Source: Roseospira goensis (GTDB lineage: Bacteria > Pseudomonadota > Alphaproteobacteria > Rhodospirillales > Rhodospirillaceae). From it: DNA of 64,000 nt. The stretch spans positions 48,257 through 112,256 of the forward strand of contig NZ_JACIGI010000014.1 in the NCBI RefSeq assembly GCF_014197795.1. Reading direction: 5' to 3'. Both the position numbers and the translations under genes were made by a program. Shown here piece after piece: positions 26,365-34,854 of the stretch. The notes under the pieces are model-generated. The model did no database searches, was not told the DNA's origin, and worked only from the letters and a program-made list of their open reading frames with translations. The first letter of the stretch is position 1. Each line of letters opens with the position of its first letter.

Positions 26365-27025
26365 ACCGTCGGATCCGGCGGCCGGTCCGACCGCCGGATT
26401 CGGCGCCCCCGGTGGACCGGGCGGGCGCTGGGAAAGCCCGCTCTACCCGTTGGAACGGGCGATGGCGGCGGCCAGCGGCCCCTTGGTCACGCTGTCCTCG
26501 ACGCTGCCGCGCACGGCCCTGACCCTGCGCGCGACCGAGGGCCTGCTGCCGGAGATCGGGCGCCTGTACGGGGTCACCCCGCCGACCACGCCCAACACCT
26601 GGACCGCCAGCGCCGACGGTCGCCGGCTGGCGCTGTGGCTGGGGCCGGACGAGTGGCTGCTGGTGGCCCCCGACGGCACCGCCCCGGCGCTCGAAGCGGC
26701 GATCCGCGAGACCCGCGCCAACGATGGCTGGCTCGGGGTCACCGACACCTCGCACACCTACACGACGCTGGTGCTGACGGGGCCGCGGGCGCGGCTGGTG
26801 CTGTCCAAGGGCTGCACGCTGGACCTGCATCCGCGCGCGATCGGCGCCGGCGCCTGCGTCCAGACCCTGCTTGCGCGCACCCGGGTGCTGTTGCGCTTCA
26901 CCGACGACGGACCGGACCGGGCCGACGCCATCGAGGTCTGGGTGCGCAACTCGTTCGCTCGCTACACGGTGGCGTGGCTGCTCGACGCCATGACCGGCAT
27001 CGCCGCCGAGCCGGGGGATTTCTGA
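26327..27025 (+). CDS. soxG: Sarcosine oxidase subunit gamma
   Basis: A 232-residue gamma subunit, related to the folate-binding T-protein fold. The recognisable segments are LALWLGPDEWLLVAPDG near residue 105, DTSHTYTTLVLTGPRAR near 145 and SFARYTVAWLLDAM close to the end. It completes the soxBDAG set. Its start lies inside the soxA coding end, after an AAGGAAGGAG ribosome binding site; GTG at 26327 and ATG at 26330 are adjacent in frame, and ATG is the more likely start. The genes glyA and purU, which often accompany this operon, are not here. Confidence 0.93.
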   Translation: MMDTPTLPAALLEPSDPAAGPTAGFGAPGGPGGRWESPLYPLERAMAAASGPLVTLSSTLPRTALTLRATEGLLPEIGRLYGVTPPTTPNTWTASADGRRLALWLGPDEWLLVAPDGTAPALEAAIRETRANDGWLGVTDTSHTYTTLVLTGPRARLVLSKGCTLDLHPRAIGAGACVQTLLARTRVLLRFTDDGPDRADAIEVWVRNSFARYTVAWLLDAMTGIAAEPGDF

Positions 27026-27172
27026 GCCGGGAGCCTGCGGGCGCGCGCGGCGACGGGCCCGCGCCCCGCATCCCGGACCGCGCACCCCCGATGATGACCC
27101 AAGACCAAAAACCAGAACCGGACGACACACCGACACGCCACCGATAGGGGGCGCCGCACCAGGGAGGGTCGG

Positions 27173-29620
27173 ATGAAGGATCAAGCGCGCGTTGTGGTCA
27201 TCGGCGGCGGCGTCGTCGGCGTGTCCACGCTGTATCACCTGGCCGCCAAGGGCTGGTCGGACGTCGTGCTGCTGGAGCGCCGGGAGCTGACATCGGGCTC
27301 CACTTGGCACGCCGCCGGGCTGCTACCCCTGTTCAACATGAGCTATTCGGTGGGTCAGATCCACAAGTACTCGGTCAAGTTCTATCAGGCGCTTGAGGCG
27401 GAGACCGGGCAGGACGTCGGCTTCCGCAACGTCTCCAACATCCGCCTGGCCCAGACCCGCGACCGCATGGACGAGTACCGCCAGTACGCCGGCGTGGCCG
27501 AGACCATCGGCGTCGAGGTCAGGTTCCTGACCCCTGAGCAGGTCCAGGACATCTGGCCCCTGTGCACCATCGAGGGGCTCATCGGCGCCATCCAGCACCC
27601 GGCCGACGGCTACATCCAGCCGGCCGACCTGACCCAGGCGCTGGCCAAGGGCGCGCGCGCCCGCGGGGCGACCATCCACCGCAACACGACCGTCACCGGG
27701 CTGTCCCAGAAGCCGAACGGCGAATGGGTGGTGGAGACCGACAAGGGGACCATCACCTGCGAACACGTGGTCGCCTGCACCGGCAACTTCGCCCGCCAGA
27801 CCGGCCGCATGGTGGGGCTGGACGTGCCGGTGATCCCGGTCGAACACCAGTTCATCGTCACCGAGCCGCACCCGGAGATCGTCGCCCGACGCAACCAGGG
27901 CCTGCCTGAGATGGGCGTTTTGCGCGATTCCGATAACGCCTGGTACATGCGCGAGGAGAACGGCGGCCTGCTGCTGGGGCCGTACGAGACGGGCGCGCCC
28001 TGCTGCTATGTCGACGACCCGCGTCCCGACACCGAATGGGAGCTGTTCCAGGGCGACCTGGAGCGCCTGGAACCGCATATCGAGGGCGCCATCTTCCGCG
28101 TGCCGGCGTTCGGCGAGGTCGGCGTCAAGCAGGTCTACAACGGCGCCATCGCCTACACCCCGGACGGCAGCCCGATCATCGGCCCGGCCTGGGGCCTCAG
28201 GAACTTCTGGCTCAACGAGGGTCACAGCTTCGGCATCACCGCGGCCGGTGGGGCGGGCTGGCAGATCGCGGAATGGATCGTCGAGGGCGAACCGAGCATC
28301 GACATGCTGGGCGTCGATCCGCGCCGCTTCGGCGACTACGCCACCAAGGGATACCTGCGGCGCAAGAACGAGGAGGCCTACGCCAACGTCTTCACGGTGC
28401 ACTTCCCGGACGAGGAACGCCCGGCCGGCCGGCCCCTGCGCACCGCGCCGTGTTACGAGCGCATGCGGGACCTGGGTGCGGTGTTCGGCCAGAAGTTCGG
28501 CTGGGAGCGCCCGAACTGGTTCGCGCCCGAGGGCGTGCCGCGCGAGGACCACTGGTCGTTCCGCCGTTCGCGCTGGTTCGACCACGTCGGCGCCGAGGCC
28601 CGCAACGTCGCGGAGAATGCGGGCCTGCTGGACATGACGGCGTTCGCCAAGGCGCGGATTTCGGGCCCAGGGGCGGAGGCGTTCCTGGACCGGCTGGTGG
28701 CCAACCGGCTGCCGCAGAAGACCGGCCGGGTCGGGCTGTGCCATGCCCTGACGCCGCGCGGGGGTGTGCATTCCGAGTTCACCATCCAGCGCGAGGGGCC
28801 GGACCTGTTCTATCTGGTGTCCGCCGGCGCCTGGCAGCGGCTCGACCATGACTGGCTGCGCCGGCACATGCCGGACGACGGCTCGGTGCAGATGCAGAAC
28901 CTGACCGGGGCCATGGGCGTGCTGGTCCTGGCCGGGCCGAAGGCGCGCACGGTGCTGGAGCGGGTCAGCGACGCGGACTTCTCCAATGCGGCCTTCCCGT
29001 GGCTGTCGGGCCAGGAGATCGTCCTCGGCATGGCGCCGGTGAAGGCCCTGCGCGTCAACTTCGTCGGCGAGCTGGGCTGGGAGTTGCACCATCCCATCGA
29101 ATATCAGAACCACATCTTCGACACCCTGATGGCGGCCGGCGCCGACCTGGGCCTGAAGCCGTTCGGCATCCGCGCCATGGACACGCTGCGGCTGGAGAAG
29201 TCCTACCGCATGGTGGGCACCGAAATGTCGATCGAGTACGCCGCCTACGATTCCGGGCTGGATCGCTTCCTGAGGCCGGACAAGGGCGACTTCATCGGCC
29301 GCGACGGCCTGCTGCGCTGGCGCGACGCCGGGTTCCGGAACCGCTTCGTGACCCTGGCCGTGCACGACGTCACCGACGCCGATGCGCTGGGCAACAACCC
29401 GATCTACGACGGCGCGGCGCTGGTCGGGCGGGCCACCGGCGGCAACTACGGCTTCCGCGTCGAGCAGTCGCTGGCCCTGGGCATGGTCCACCCGGATCTG
29501 GCGGCGGAGGGCACCGAGCTGTCCATGGACATCCTCGGCACCCGGCACCGCGTCACCGTGATCCCGGAGAGCCCGTACGACCCGGGCAACCTGCGCCTGC
29601 GCGGGGTGGCGCCGAACTGA
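27173..29620 (+). CDS. Dimethylglycine dehydrogenase (FAD/GcvT-type)
   Basis: An 815-residue flavoprotein with an N-terminal DAO-type FAD domain (VVVIGGGVVGVSTLYHLA at about 7-24) and a C-terminal GcvT-like folate-binding domain (from about residue 425). The segment SGSTWHAAGL contains His46, matching the histidine that binds FAD covalently in mammalian dimethylglycine dehydrogenase. It would convert dimethylglycine to sarcosine, feeding soxBDAG just upstream. The related sarcosine dehydrogenase has the same layout, so the substrate is inferred mainly from context. AGGGAGGG precedes the ATG. The 147 bases after soxG show no terminator that I could identify, so it may be part of the same transcript. 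Confidence 0.82.
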   Translation: MKDQARVVVIGGGVVGVSTLYHLAAKGWSDVVLLERRELTSGSTWHAAGLLPLFNMSYSVGQIHKYSVKFYQALEAETGQDVGFRNVSNIRLAQTRDRMDEYRQYAGVAETIGVEVRFLTPEQVQDIWPLCTIEGLIGAIQHPADGYIQPADLTQALAKGARARGATIHRNTTVTGLSQKPNGEWVVETDKGTITCEHVVACTGNFARQTGRMVGLDVPVIPVEHQFIVTEPHPEIVARRNQGLPEMGVLRDSDNAWYMREENGGLLLGPYETGAPCCYVDDPRPDTEWELFQGDLERLEPHIEGAIFRVPAFGEVGVKQVYNGAIAYTPDGSPIIGPAWGLRNFWLNEGHSFGITAAGGAGWQIAEWIVEGEPSIDMLGVDPRRFGDYATKGYLRRKNEEAYANVFTVHFPDEERPAGRPLRTAPCYERMRDLGAVFGQKFGWERPNWFAPEGVPREDHWSFRRSRWFDHVGAEARNVAENAGLLDMTAFAKARISGPGAEAFLDRLVANRLPQKTGRVGLCHALTPRGGVHSEFTIQREGPDLFYLVSAGAWQRLDHDWLRRHMPDDGSVQMQNLTGAMGVLVLAGPKARTVLERVSDADFSNAAFPWLSGQEIVLGMAPVKALRVNFVGELGWELHHPIEYQNHIFDTLMAAGADLGLKPFGIRAMDTLRLEKSYRMVGTEMSIEYAAYDSGLDRFLRPDKGDFIGRDGLLRWRDAGFRNRFVTLAVHDVTDADALGNNPIYDGAALVGRATGGNYGFRVEQSLALGMVHPDLAAEGTELSMDILGTRHRVTVIPESPYDPGNLRLRGVAPN

Positions 29621-29631
29621 TCGTGTCTTGG

Positions 29632-29667
29632 CCGGCCCTTGTCCTGACCAGTCAGGACAAGGGCCGG
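29632..29667. terminator. Perfect 16-bp hairpin between convergent genes
   Basis: The arm CCGGCCCTTGTCCTGA at 29632-29647 is followed by a CCAG loop and its exact complement at 29652-29667. It lies between the stop of the dimethylglycine dehydrogenase gene and the stop of the convergent DUF4159 gene. There is no T-run on either side, so it may act as a transcript-end stabiliser or bidirectional block rather than a classical terminator. Confidence 0.65.
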
Positions 29668-29691
29668 GCGCCGCCGCGTGGCGCCGGCTCA

Positions 29692-32460
29692 TCAGTTGGT
29701 CAGCCGCTCCATGATGGCCGGCAGGTGCACCTGGTCGCCCTTGTAGTTCCCGGTCAGGGCGTACAGCACCACGTTGATGCCGAACCGATAGGCCATCTCG
29801 CGCTGGCGGTTGCCCCCGGGCACGGTGGCGAACAGCGCCTGCCCGGTGGCGTCGGTGGCCCAGGCGCCGGCCCAGTCGTGGCCCCCGACGATCACCGACG
29901 CCACCCCGTCGTGGGTGCTGGGGTCGGCCTCCACCCACACCGTCTGGCCGTCGGTCCGGCCCGGGAAACGGTCCAGCAGGTAGAAGCTGCGGGTCAGAAC
30001 GTGGTCCTCGGGCAGCGCCGCCAGCGGCGGGATATCGACCCCGGCCAGCGTGGTCGCCGGGTCGCCGCCCGGGTGCACGTCGAGCAGGATCATGCCGCCC
30101 GTGCGCAGATAGTCGTTGACCCGCCCCCGGGCGCGCCTGTCCACCGGCGCCTGACCCGGGGTGACCGGCCAGTACAGCAGCGGGAACACCGCCAGCGGAT
30201 CGCGCGCCACGTCCACCGCGACCGGCTCCGCCAGTTCGGCGGAGGTGCGCCGCGCCAGCACCGTGGTCAGCGTGCGCAGGCCGGCCGCGGAGACGCGGTC
30301 GGTCTCGCCGTTGCCGGTCTCCACCCAGGCCAGCCGGGTCTCCAGCGCGCCGGCCAGGGCGAGCGGGTCCATGCTCGTCTCGCCGCCCGCGCCCGTCCCC
30401 GTTCCGGTCTGGGTCTGGGCCAGGCCCGGGATGGGGGCCGCCAGCGCCAGCGCGAGCAGCACCGCCCCCGACGCGGCCGCCGTCCGCGCCGCCCGGGGCG
30501 TGCCGGTCCCCGGCGGCCGGCCCAGCAGGCCGCGCAGGACCAGGGCCACCACCAGATCGACCAGCGCCAGCACCAGTGCCGCCGTCAGCAGCACGGGCTT
30601 GAGGTCGCGTTCGGCCACCGCGGTGTCCAGGCGGGCGTCCACCACCCCCGACGGCAGCCGGCCGAGCAGGCGCGGCGTCTCCAGGGCGGCACCGAGATTA
30701 TGGGCGTGGCGCTGCCCGGCCGGTCCGTAGAGGCCCGGGGGATGCGCCGGGTCGACGCGCGGGTCCGCCACCAGCGCCGCCGGCAGCGGGCGCGTGCCCG
30801 GCGGCGGGTCGGCGAGCCGCCCGACACCGTCCAGCACCCGGTGGGGCGCCAGCGCGCCGCCCTCGGCGGTCGCGGCTGCGGCGCCATCGACGCCGCGGCT
30901 GGTCTCGATCAGGCGCCGCAGCATGTCGACGAACAGGCCCGACATCGCCAGCGACGACCAGCGCGGGTCGGCGGTGACATGGACCAGCACCACCCGCCCG
31001 CGCTCCAGCGGCGCCCCCGTCACCAGCGGCGTGCCGTCCGCCAGCCGCGCCCAGGTGCGCGCCGCCAGGTCGGGTGACGGTTCCGCGAGCACCTGGCGCG
31101 CCACCGCCACGTCGGCCGGCGGAGCGAGACCGGCGAACGGGCCGTCGGCCGGGAACGGCGCCAGGGTCCCCGGGGCGGTCCAGGACAGCGCCCCGCCCAT
31201 GGCGCGCTCGCCCGGGCGCAGGCGGACCGGCAGAAGGGCGGGGTCCAGCGGCTCCAGGCGCGGTCCCGCGAACCGCACCAGGGTGCCGCCGCGCCGCACC
31301 CAGTCCACCAGCGCGGCCACGGCGTCGGCGTCCGGGCGGGCGCCGTCGGTCATCAGCAGCACCGACAGCTCGCGTTGCAGCAGGGCGCCCGGGGGGCCCT
31401 CGCGCAGGTCCGCGACCGGGGCCAGGGCCTGGCGGATGTAGTGGGCCTCATCGAGCAGCGGCACCGGCGCGCGCCCGGCCGGCGCCTCGCTGACCAGCCC
31501 GACCGGGCGCCGGCGCCAGCCATCCCCCAGCAGGGCCACCGCGCCCGCGCCGGCGTGGTCGGCGATATCGAGCCGGCGCAGGTCGGCCGCCAGTTCCGCC
31601 GGCACCTCCAGGGGCACCTCGGTGGCGGCCGCGCCGGCCGGCAGCGCGGCGGCGACCGCCAGGGCGACGCGGCCCTCGGCGTCCAGCGCCCGCACGGTCA
31701 GTGCCCGTTCGGGCAGCGGGTCGCCGGCCGGCCGCTCCACCGTCACCGTTGGCGTCGCCGCGCCGGGGGCGGGCGGGCGCAGGATCAGGGGGCTCCGGCC
31801 CGGCCCGGCGCGCCGCACCTCCAGCCGGCCCAGGGCCTGCAACCGCTCCGTCAGCGCCCGGGTGCCGGGGGCATCGAGGCCGTCGTGCATCCACAGGGCG
31901 CCGCCGCGCTCCGGCAGCGCGGGCTCCAGGCGGGCCAGCGCGGCCGTCAGGTCCTTGCCCCAGGGCTTGGGCCCGAGCGCCCGCAACGCGGTGGCGGCCT
32001 CCGTCGCCACCATCGGCTCGGGTGCGCGCGCGACCGCATCGGGCGCCGGCGCCGCCGTCGGCAGCAGCAGCACCGGCCGACCCTCGCGCTCCAGGCGGTC
32101 GGCGAGGTCGAGCAGGACGGCGCGGCGATCGTCCCAGGTGGGCGCCGCCGCCCAGGTGTCGTCCACCACCAGCACCAGCGGTCCCTCGCCCCGGCCGGTG
32201 GCGTCGGGGTAGAGCAGCGGGCCGGCCAGCCCCAGGATCACGAGCGCGGCGATCACCAGCCGCAGCAGGATCAGCCACCAGGGGGTGTGCACCGAGGCGT
32301 GCTGTTCGGCACGCAGCCCGAACAGGAGCTGGATCGCGGGGAAGCCGAGCCGGCGCGGGGCCGGCGGCGTCGCCCGCATCAGCCACCACAGCACCGGCAG
32401 CGCGGCGGCGGCCAGCAGCACCCAGGGCGCGGTCAGCGCCAGCGGACCCAGACTCAGCAT
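29692..32460 (-). CDS. BatA-type membrane protein with C-terminal DUF4159 domain
   Basis: A 922-residue protein. The N-terminus is the BatA/aerotolerance-regulator type: two membrane helices at about residues 9-26 and 62-83 separated by RRLGFPAIQLLFGL. The large middle part is periplasmic or cytoplasmic and includes von Willebrand-like segments (LVLVVDDTWAAAPTWDDR) and a glutamine-amidotransferase-like domain. Two more helices occur near 625-650 and 665-685. The last 220 residues are DUF4159 (FPLLYWPVTPG, TGGMILLDVHPGGD). Such proteins are usually encoded with a MoxR ATPase and a DUF58 protein. The DUF58 gene is 61 bases upstream; no moxR is in the window. The function is thought to be assembly or envelope related but is not established. 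Confidence 0.85.
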   Translation of the reverse strand: MLSLGPLALTAPWVLLAAAALPVLWWLMRATPPAPRRLGFPAIQLLFGLRAEQHASVHTPWWLILLRLVIAALVILGLAGPLLYPDATGRGEGPLVLVVDDTWAAAPTWDDRRAVLLDLADRLEREGRPVLLLPTAAPAPDAVARAPEPMVATEAATALRALGPKPWGKDLTAALARLEPALPERGGALWMHDGLDAPGTRALTERLQALGRLEVRRAGPGRSPLILRPPAPGAATPTVTVERPAGDPLPERALTVRALDAEGRVALAVAAALPAGAAATEVPLEVPAELAADLRRLDIADHAGAGAVALLGDGWRRRPVGLVSEAPAGRAPVPLLDEAHYIRQALAPVADLREGPPGALLQRELSVLLMTDGARPDADAVAALVDWVRRGGTLVRFAGPRLEPLDPALLPVRLRPGERAMGGALSWTAPGTLAPFPADGPFAGLAPPADVAVARQVLAEPSPDLAARTWARLADGTPLVTGAPLERGRVVLVHVTADPRWSSLAMSGLFVDMLRRLIETSRGVDGAAAATAEGGALAPHRVLDGVGRLADPPPGTRPLPAALVADPRVDPAHPPGLYGPAGQRHAHNLGAALETPRLLGRLPSGVVDARLDTAVAERDLKPVLLTAALVLALVDLVVALVLRGLLGRPPGTGTPRAARTAAASGAVLLALALAAPIPGLAQTQTGTGTGAGGETSMDPLALAGALETRLAWVETGNGETDRVSAAGLRTLTTVLARRTSAELAEPVAVDVARDPLAVFPLLYWPVTPGQAPVDRRARGRVNDYLRTGGMILLDVHPGGDPATTLAGVDIPPLAALPEDHVLTRSFYLLDRFPGRTDGQTVWVEADPSTHDGVASVIVGGHDWAGAWATDATGQALFATVPGGNRQREMAYRFGINVVLYALTGNYKGDQVHLPAIMERLTN

Positions 32461-32521
32461 GCGGCGGCTCTCCCGTTCGGTCCCGTCACGGCGTCCTTCG
32501 GTCTCGACGGCCCCACGGCGC

Positions 32522-33463
32522 CTACCACGCCCGGGGCACGCGCCCGCCCGACAGCACCTGATAGAGGGCCATCAGGGTCGGGGTCGGCGGCTGGTCGGTG
32601 TGATGCGTCAGCAGCCGCCAGTCGGCGGAGCGGGCCAGGGCCTCCAGCCCGGCGCGGTGATCGTGCAGGCGCTGCCGGTAGGCGTCGCGCAGGTCCTCGG
32701 CCCGGTCGAGCAGCAGGGTGCCCTCGGCCTCCAGGCCCTCGAAGCGGACACGGCCCTGGAACGGGAACGCCTCCTCGACCGGATCCATGACCTGCACCAG
32801 GGCCCCCGTCGCGGCCCGTCCCACCAGGCCGCGCACCACCGCCGCGGTCTCGTCGAGCGGCGCCAGGAAGTCGCCGATCAGCACCACATGACCATAGCGC
32901 GGCATCGAGGCACCCGGCGGATAGCCGGTGGCGGCCGGCGGGCGCTCCAAGGCGTCGGCCAGCCGGCGCAGCGCCAGCCGGCCACCGCCGGGCGGCTGCG
33001 CCCGGTGCGGGTCGGCGTCCAGCAGGGCCACGCGTTCGCCGCCGCGGTCCAGGATCACCGCCAGCGCCATCGCCAGCAGGGCGGCGCGGTCGGCCTTGCG
33101 GGGCAGGGCGCGGTCGCTGGCGTAGTCCATGGAGCCGGAGGCATCCGACCAGATCCACACCGTCTGCGCCGCCTCCCACTCCAGTTCGCGCACGAACACC
33201 GGATCGGCGCGGGCGCTGCGGCGCCAGTCGATGGCCTGCGGCCGGTCGCCGGGTTCGTAGCGGCGGTACTGCCAGAAGGTCTCGCCGGTGCCGGCGCGGC
33301 GGCGGCCGTGCAGGCCCTGGGCCACCGTGGCCGCCACCCGCTCGGCCTCCACCAGCAGCGGCGGCAGCGCGCCGGCCACGCGTTCGCTCCGGTGCGCCAA
33401 CACCCCCGCGGCGTCGTCGGGGGGTCCGGCCCGGCGCGACCGGCCCCGCCTCAACAGCCCCAT
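32522..33463 (-). CDS. DUF58-domain protein
   Basis: A 313-residue protein with the DUF58 signature WQYRRYEPGDRPQAIDWRRSAR near residue 60 and the following VWIWSDASGSMDY, which resembles the metal-binding start of a von Willebrand A domain (DASGS). It pairs with the downstream DUF4159/BatA gene. In other genomes a MoxR ATPase gene lies directly upstream, but here the upstream neighbour is the divergent ribF. The frame extends further upstream to 33781, but that extension is a translated 12-bp tandem repeat, so the ATG at 33463 was chosen. Confidence 0.85.
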   Translation of the reverse strand: MGLLRRGRSRRAGPPDDAAGVLAHRSERVAGALPPLLVEAERVAATVAQGLHGRRRAGTGETFWQYRRYEPGDRPQAIDWRRSARADPVFVRELEWEAAQTVWIWSDASGSMDYASDRALPRKADRAALLAMALAVILDRGGERVALLDADPHRAQPPGGGRLALRRLADALERPPAATGYPPGASMPRYGHVVLIGDFLAPLDETAAVVRGLVGRAATGALVQVMDPVEEAFPFQGRVRFEGLEAEGTLLLDRAEDLRDAYRQRLHDHRAGLEALARSADWRLLTHHTDQPPTPTLMALYQVLSGGRVPRAW

Positions 33464-33773
33464 GCCACCTGACCCATCGTGTGACCTATCGTGTGACCTA
33501 TCGTCAGACCCATCGTGTGACCCATCGTGCGACCTCCCGTCCGGACGGCGCGTCCATGCTGGCCCAGGCCCCTGAATGGCCGACGCCCCATTGTTCTTGA
33601 CGATGTAGGGCCGTACCGGGGCCGTGACGAGCCCCACCCGGGCGTCGCGCCGGTCCGGGAGCGGCCCGGTGCCGGCGCGACTGTGCCCTTGCGCGCCCGC
33701 GCGGGATCGCCTACGCATGGGCTCCATTCCGTCCGCCCCCCACAGCCGGCCCCCGAGGGAGCCCCGACGCATC
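33464..33773. other. Divergent intergenic region between the DUF58 gene and ribF
   Basis: About 310 bases. The side nearest the DUF58 gene holds a 12-bp tandem repeat. The rest should contain promoters for both directions; the least GC-rich stretch is around 33585-33610 (CCCATTGTTCTTGACGATG), but no clear boxes were found. I looked for an FMN riboswitch in front of ribF and did not see its conserved core. Confidence 0.5.
33471..33530. repeat. Five tandem copies of a 12-bp unit
   Basis: GACCCATCGTGT and close variants (GACCTATCGTGT, GACCTATCGTCA, GACCCATCGTGC) start at 33471, 33483, 33495, 33507 and 33519. The array begins 8 bases before the DUF58 start codon (reading on -), so it occupies the leader of that gene and includes its ribosome binding region. 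Confidence 0.92.
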
Positions 33774-34742
33774 ATGCGCATCGTGCGCCACTACGAGGAA
33801 CTTCCGCCCGCGTGTCGCGGCGGCGCGGTGGCGCTGGGCAACTTCGACGGCGTGCACCGCGGCCATCAGGCGGTGATCGAGACCGCCGCCCGGGCCGCCA
33901 CGGCCCTGGGGCCGGAGGCCCCGTTCGGCGTGATGACCTTCGATCCCCACCCCCGCCGCCTGTTCCAGGCCGAGGCGCCGCCGTTCGCACTGTCCAGTCT
34001 GCGCACCAAGGCCCATCGAATCGAGGCCCTGGGGGCCGATTTCCTGTACGTGCAGCACTTCGACCGGGATTTCTCGTCGCATGCGCCGGAATGGTTCGTC
34101 GAGACCGTGCTGATCGCCGGCCTGGGCGTGCGCCACGTGGTGATCGGCGAGGACTACGCCTTCGGGCACAAACGGCGCGGCAACGCCGCCCTGATGCGGG
34201 CCATGGCCGCCGACCTGGGGTTCGCGGTGACCACGGTGCCGCCGGTGCTGGACGGTGACGGCCGGCTCTTGTCCTCCACCCGGGCGCGCGAGGCCATCAG
34301 GGCCGGGCGCATGGACGAGGCGGCGGCCGTGCTCGGCCATCTGTGGGAGGTGGAAGGCCGGGTGGAGCACGGCGACGCGCGCGGGCGCACCATCGGCTTC
34401 CCGACCGCGAACCTGCGCCTGCACGATTACGTCGCGCCGGCGGTCGGTGTCTATGCCGTGCAGGCCGGCGTCGACTGCGGTCCCGACACCGTGTGGCACG
34501 ACGGGGTGGCGAACTACGGGCGCCGCCCCACCTTCGACAACAGCGCGCCGCTGCTGGAGGTTCACCTGTTCGAGTTCGACGGGGACCTGTACCACCAGCA
34601 TCTGCGGGTGCGCATGGTCGCCCACCTGCGACCGGAACGCAAATTCGACGGCCTTGATGCCCTCAAGGCCCAGATCGCGGCCGACGCCGACGCGGCGCGC
34701 CGCCTGCTCGTGCAGCGACGCATTCAAGGGGCTCCCCCTTGA
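33774..34742 (+). CDS. ribF: Bifunctional riboflavin kinase / FAD synthetase
   Basis: A 322-residue RibF. The N-terminal FAD synthetase domain has the nucleotidyltransferase motif VALGNFDGVHRGHQ near residues 18-32 and a later LLSSTRAREAI. The C-terminal flavokinase domain has GRTIGFPTANLRLHDY near residue 203. It makes FMN and FAD, cofactors for the many flavoproteins in this window. The ATG at 33774 gives the normal N-terminus. The last ten residues (VQRRIQGAPP) are encoded by one arm of a long inverted repeat, so the native C-terminus may have been changed by an insertion. It precedes ileS, as in many Proteobacteria. Confidence 0.95.
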   Translation: MRIVRHYEELPPACRGGAVALGNFDGVHRGHQAVIETAARAATALGPEAPFGVMTFDPHPRRLFQAEAPPFALSSLRTKAHRIEALGADFLYVQHFDRDFSSHAPEWFVETVLIAGLGVRHVVIGEDYAFGHKRRGNAALMRAMAADLGFAVTTVPPVLDGDGRLLSSTRAREAIRAGRMDEAAAVLGHLWEVEGRVEHGDARGRTIGFPTANLRLHDYVAPAVGVYAVQAGVDCGPDTVWHDGVANYGRRPTFDNSAPLLEVHLFEFDGDLYHQHLRVRMVAHLRPERKFDGLDALKAQIAADADAARRLLVQRRIQGAPP

Positions 34743-34774
34743 ATGTAAGCGTCGCTGCACAGAATATTGTTTTT
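34710..34774 (+). terminator. Long stem-loop overlapping the 3' end of ribF
   Basis: An inner arm CATTCAAGGGG (34721-34731) pairs exactly with CCCCTTGAATG (34735-34745), and an outer arm GTGCAGCGACG (34710-34720) pairs with CGTCGCTGCAC (34750-34760). Only a four-base TAAG bulge breaks the 22-bp stem. The ribF stop codon is inside the right inner arm. The stem is followed by AGAATATTGTTTTT, so it could end ribF transcription. Confidence 0.6.
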
Positions 34775-34776
34775 GG

Positions 34777-34833
34777 TGCACTTTCGATCCAGACAAAAGA
34801 ATAGCGAATGAATCTCTTGTCTGGATCAGTGCA
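34777..34833. repeat. Second inverted repeat in the AT-rich ribF-ileS gap
   Basis: GATCCAGACAA at 34786-34796 pairs exactly with TTGTCTGGATC at 34817-34827; TGCAC at 34777 and GTGCA at 34829 extend the stem. The loop is 20 bases and AT-rich. With the preceding stem-loop it forms a compact, compositionally foreign block of about 120 bases, reminiscent of a small non-autonomous element. It ends about 20 bases before the ileS start and could also affect ileS expression. Confidence 0.7.
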
Positions 34834-34854
34834 TAAGCAGCCAAGGCCTGAGCC

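Noticed and set aside
33585-33773. FMN riboswitch upstream of ribF
   Set aside because: The conserved core sequences are not found.
34743-34854. T-box or other tRNA-sensing leader upstream of ileS
   Set aside because: No T-box sequence or specifier loop arrangement is present, and such leaders are not expected in Proteobacteria.
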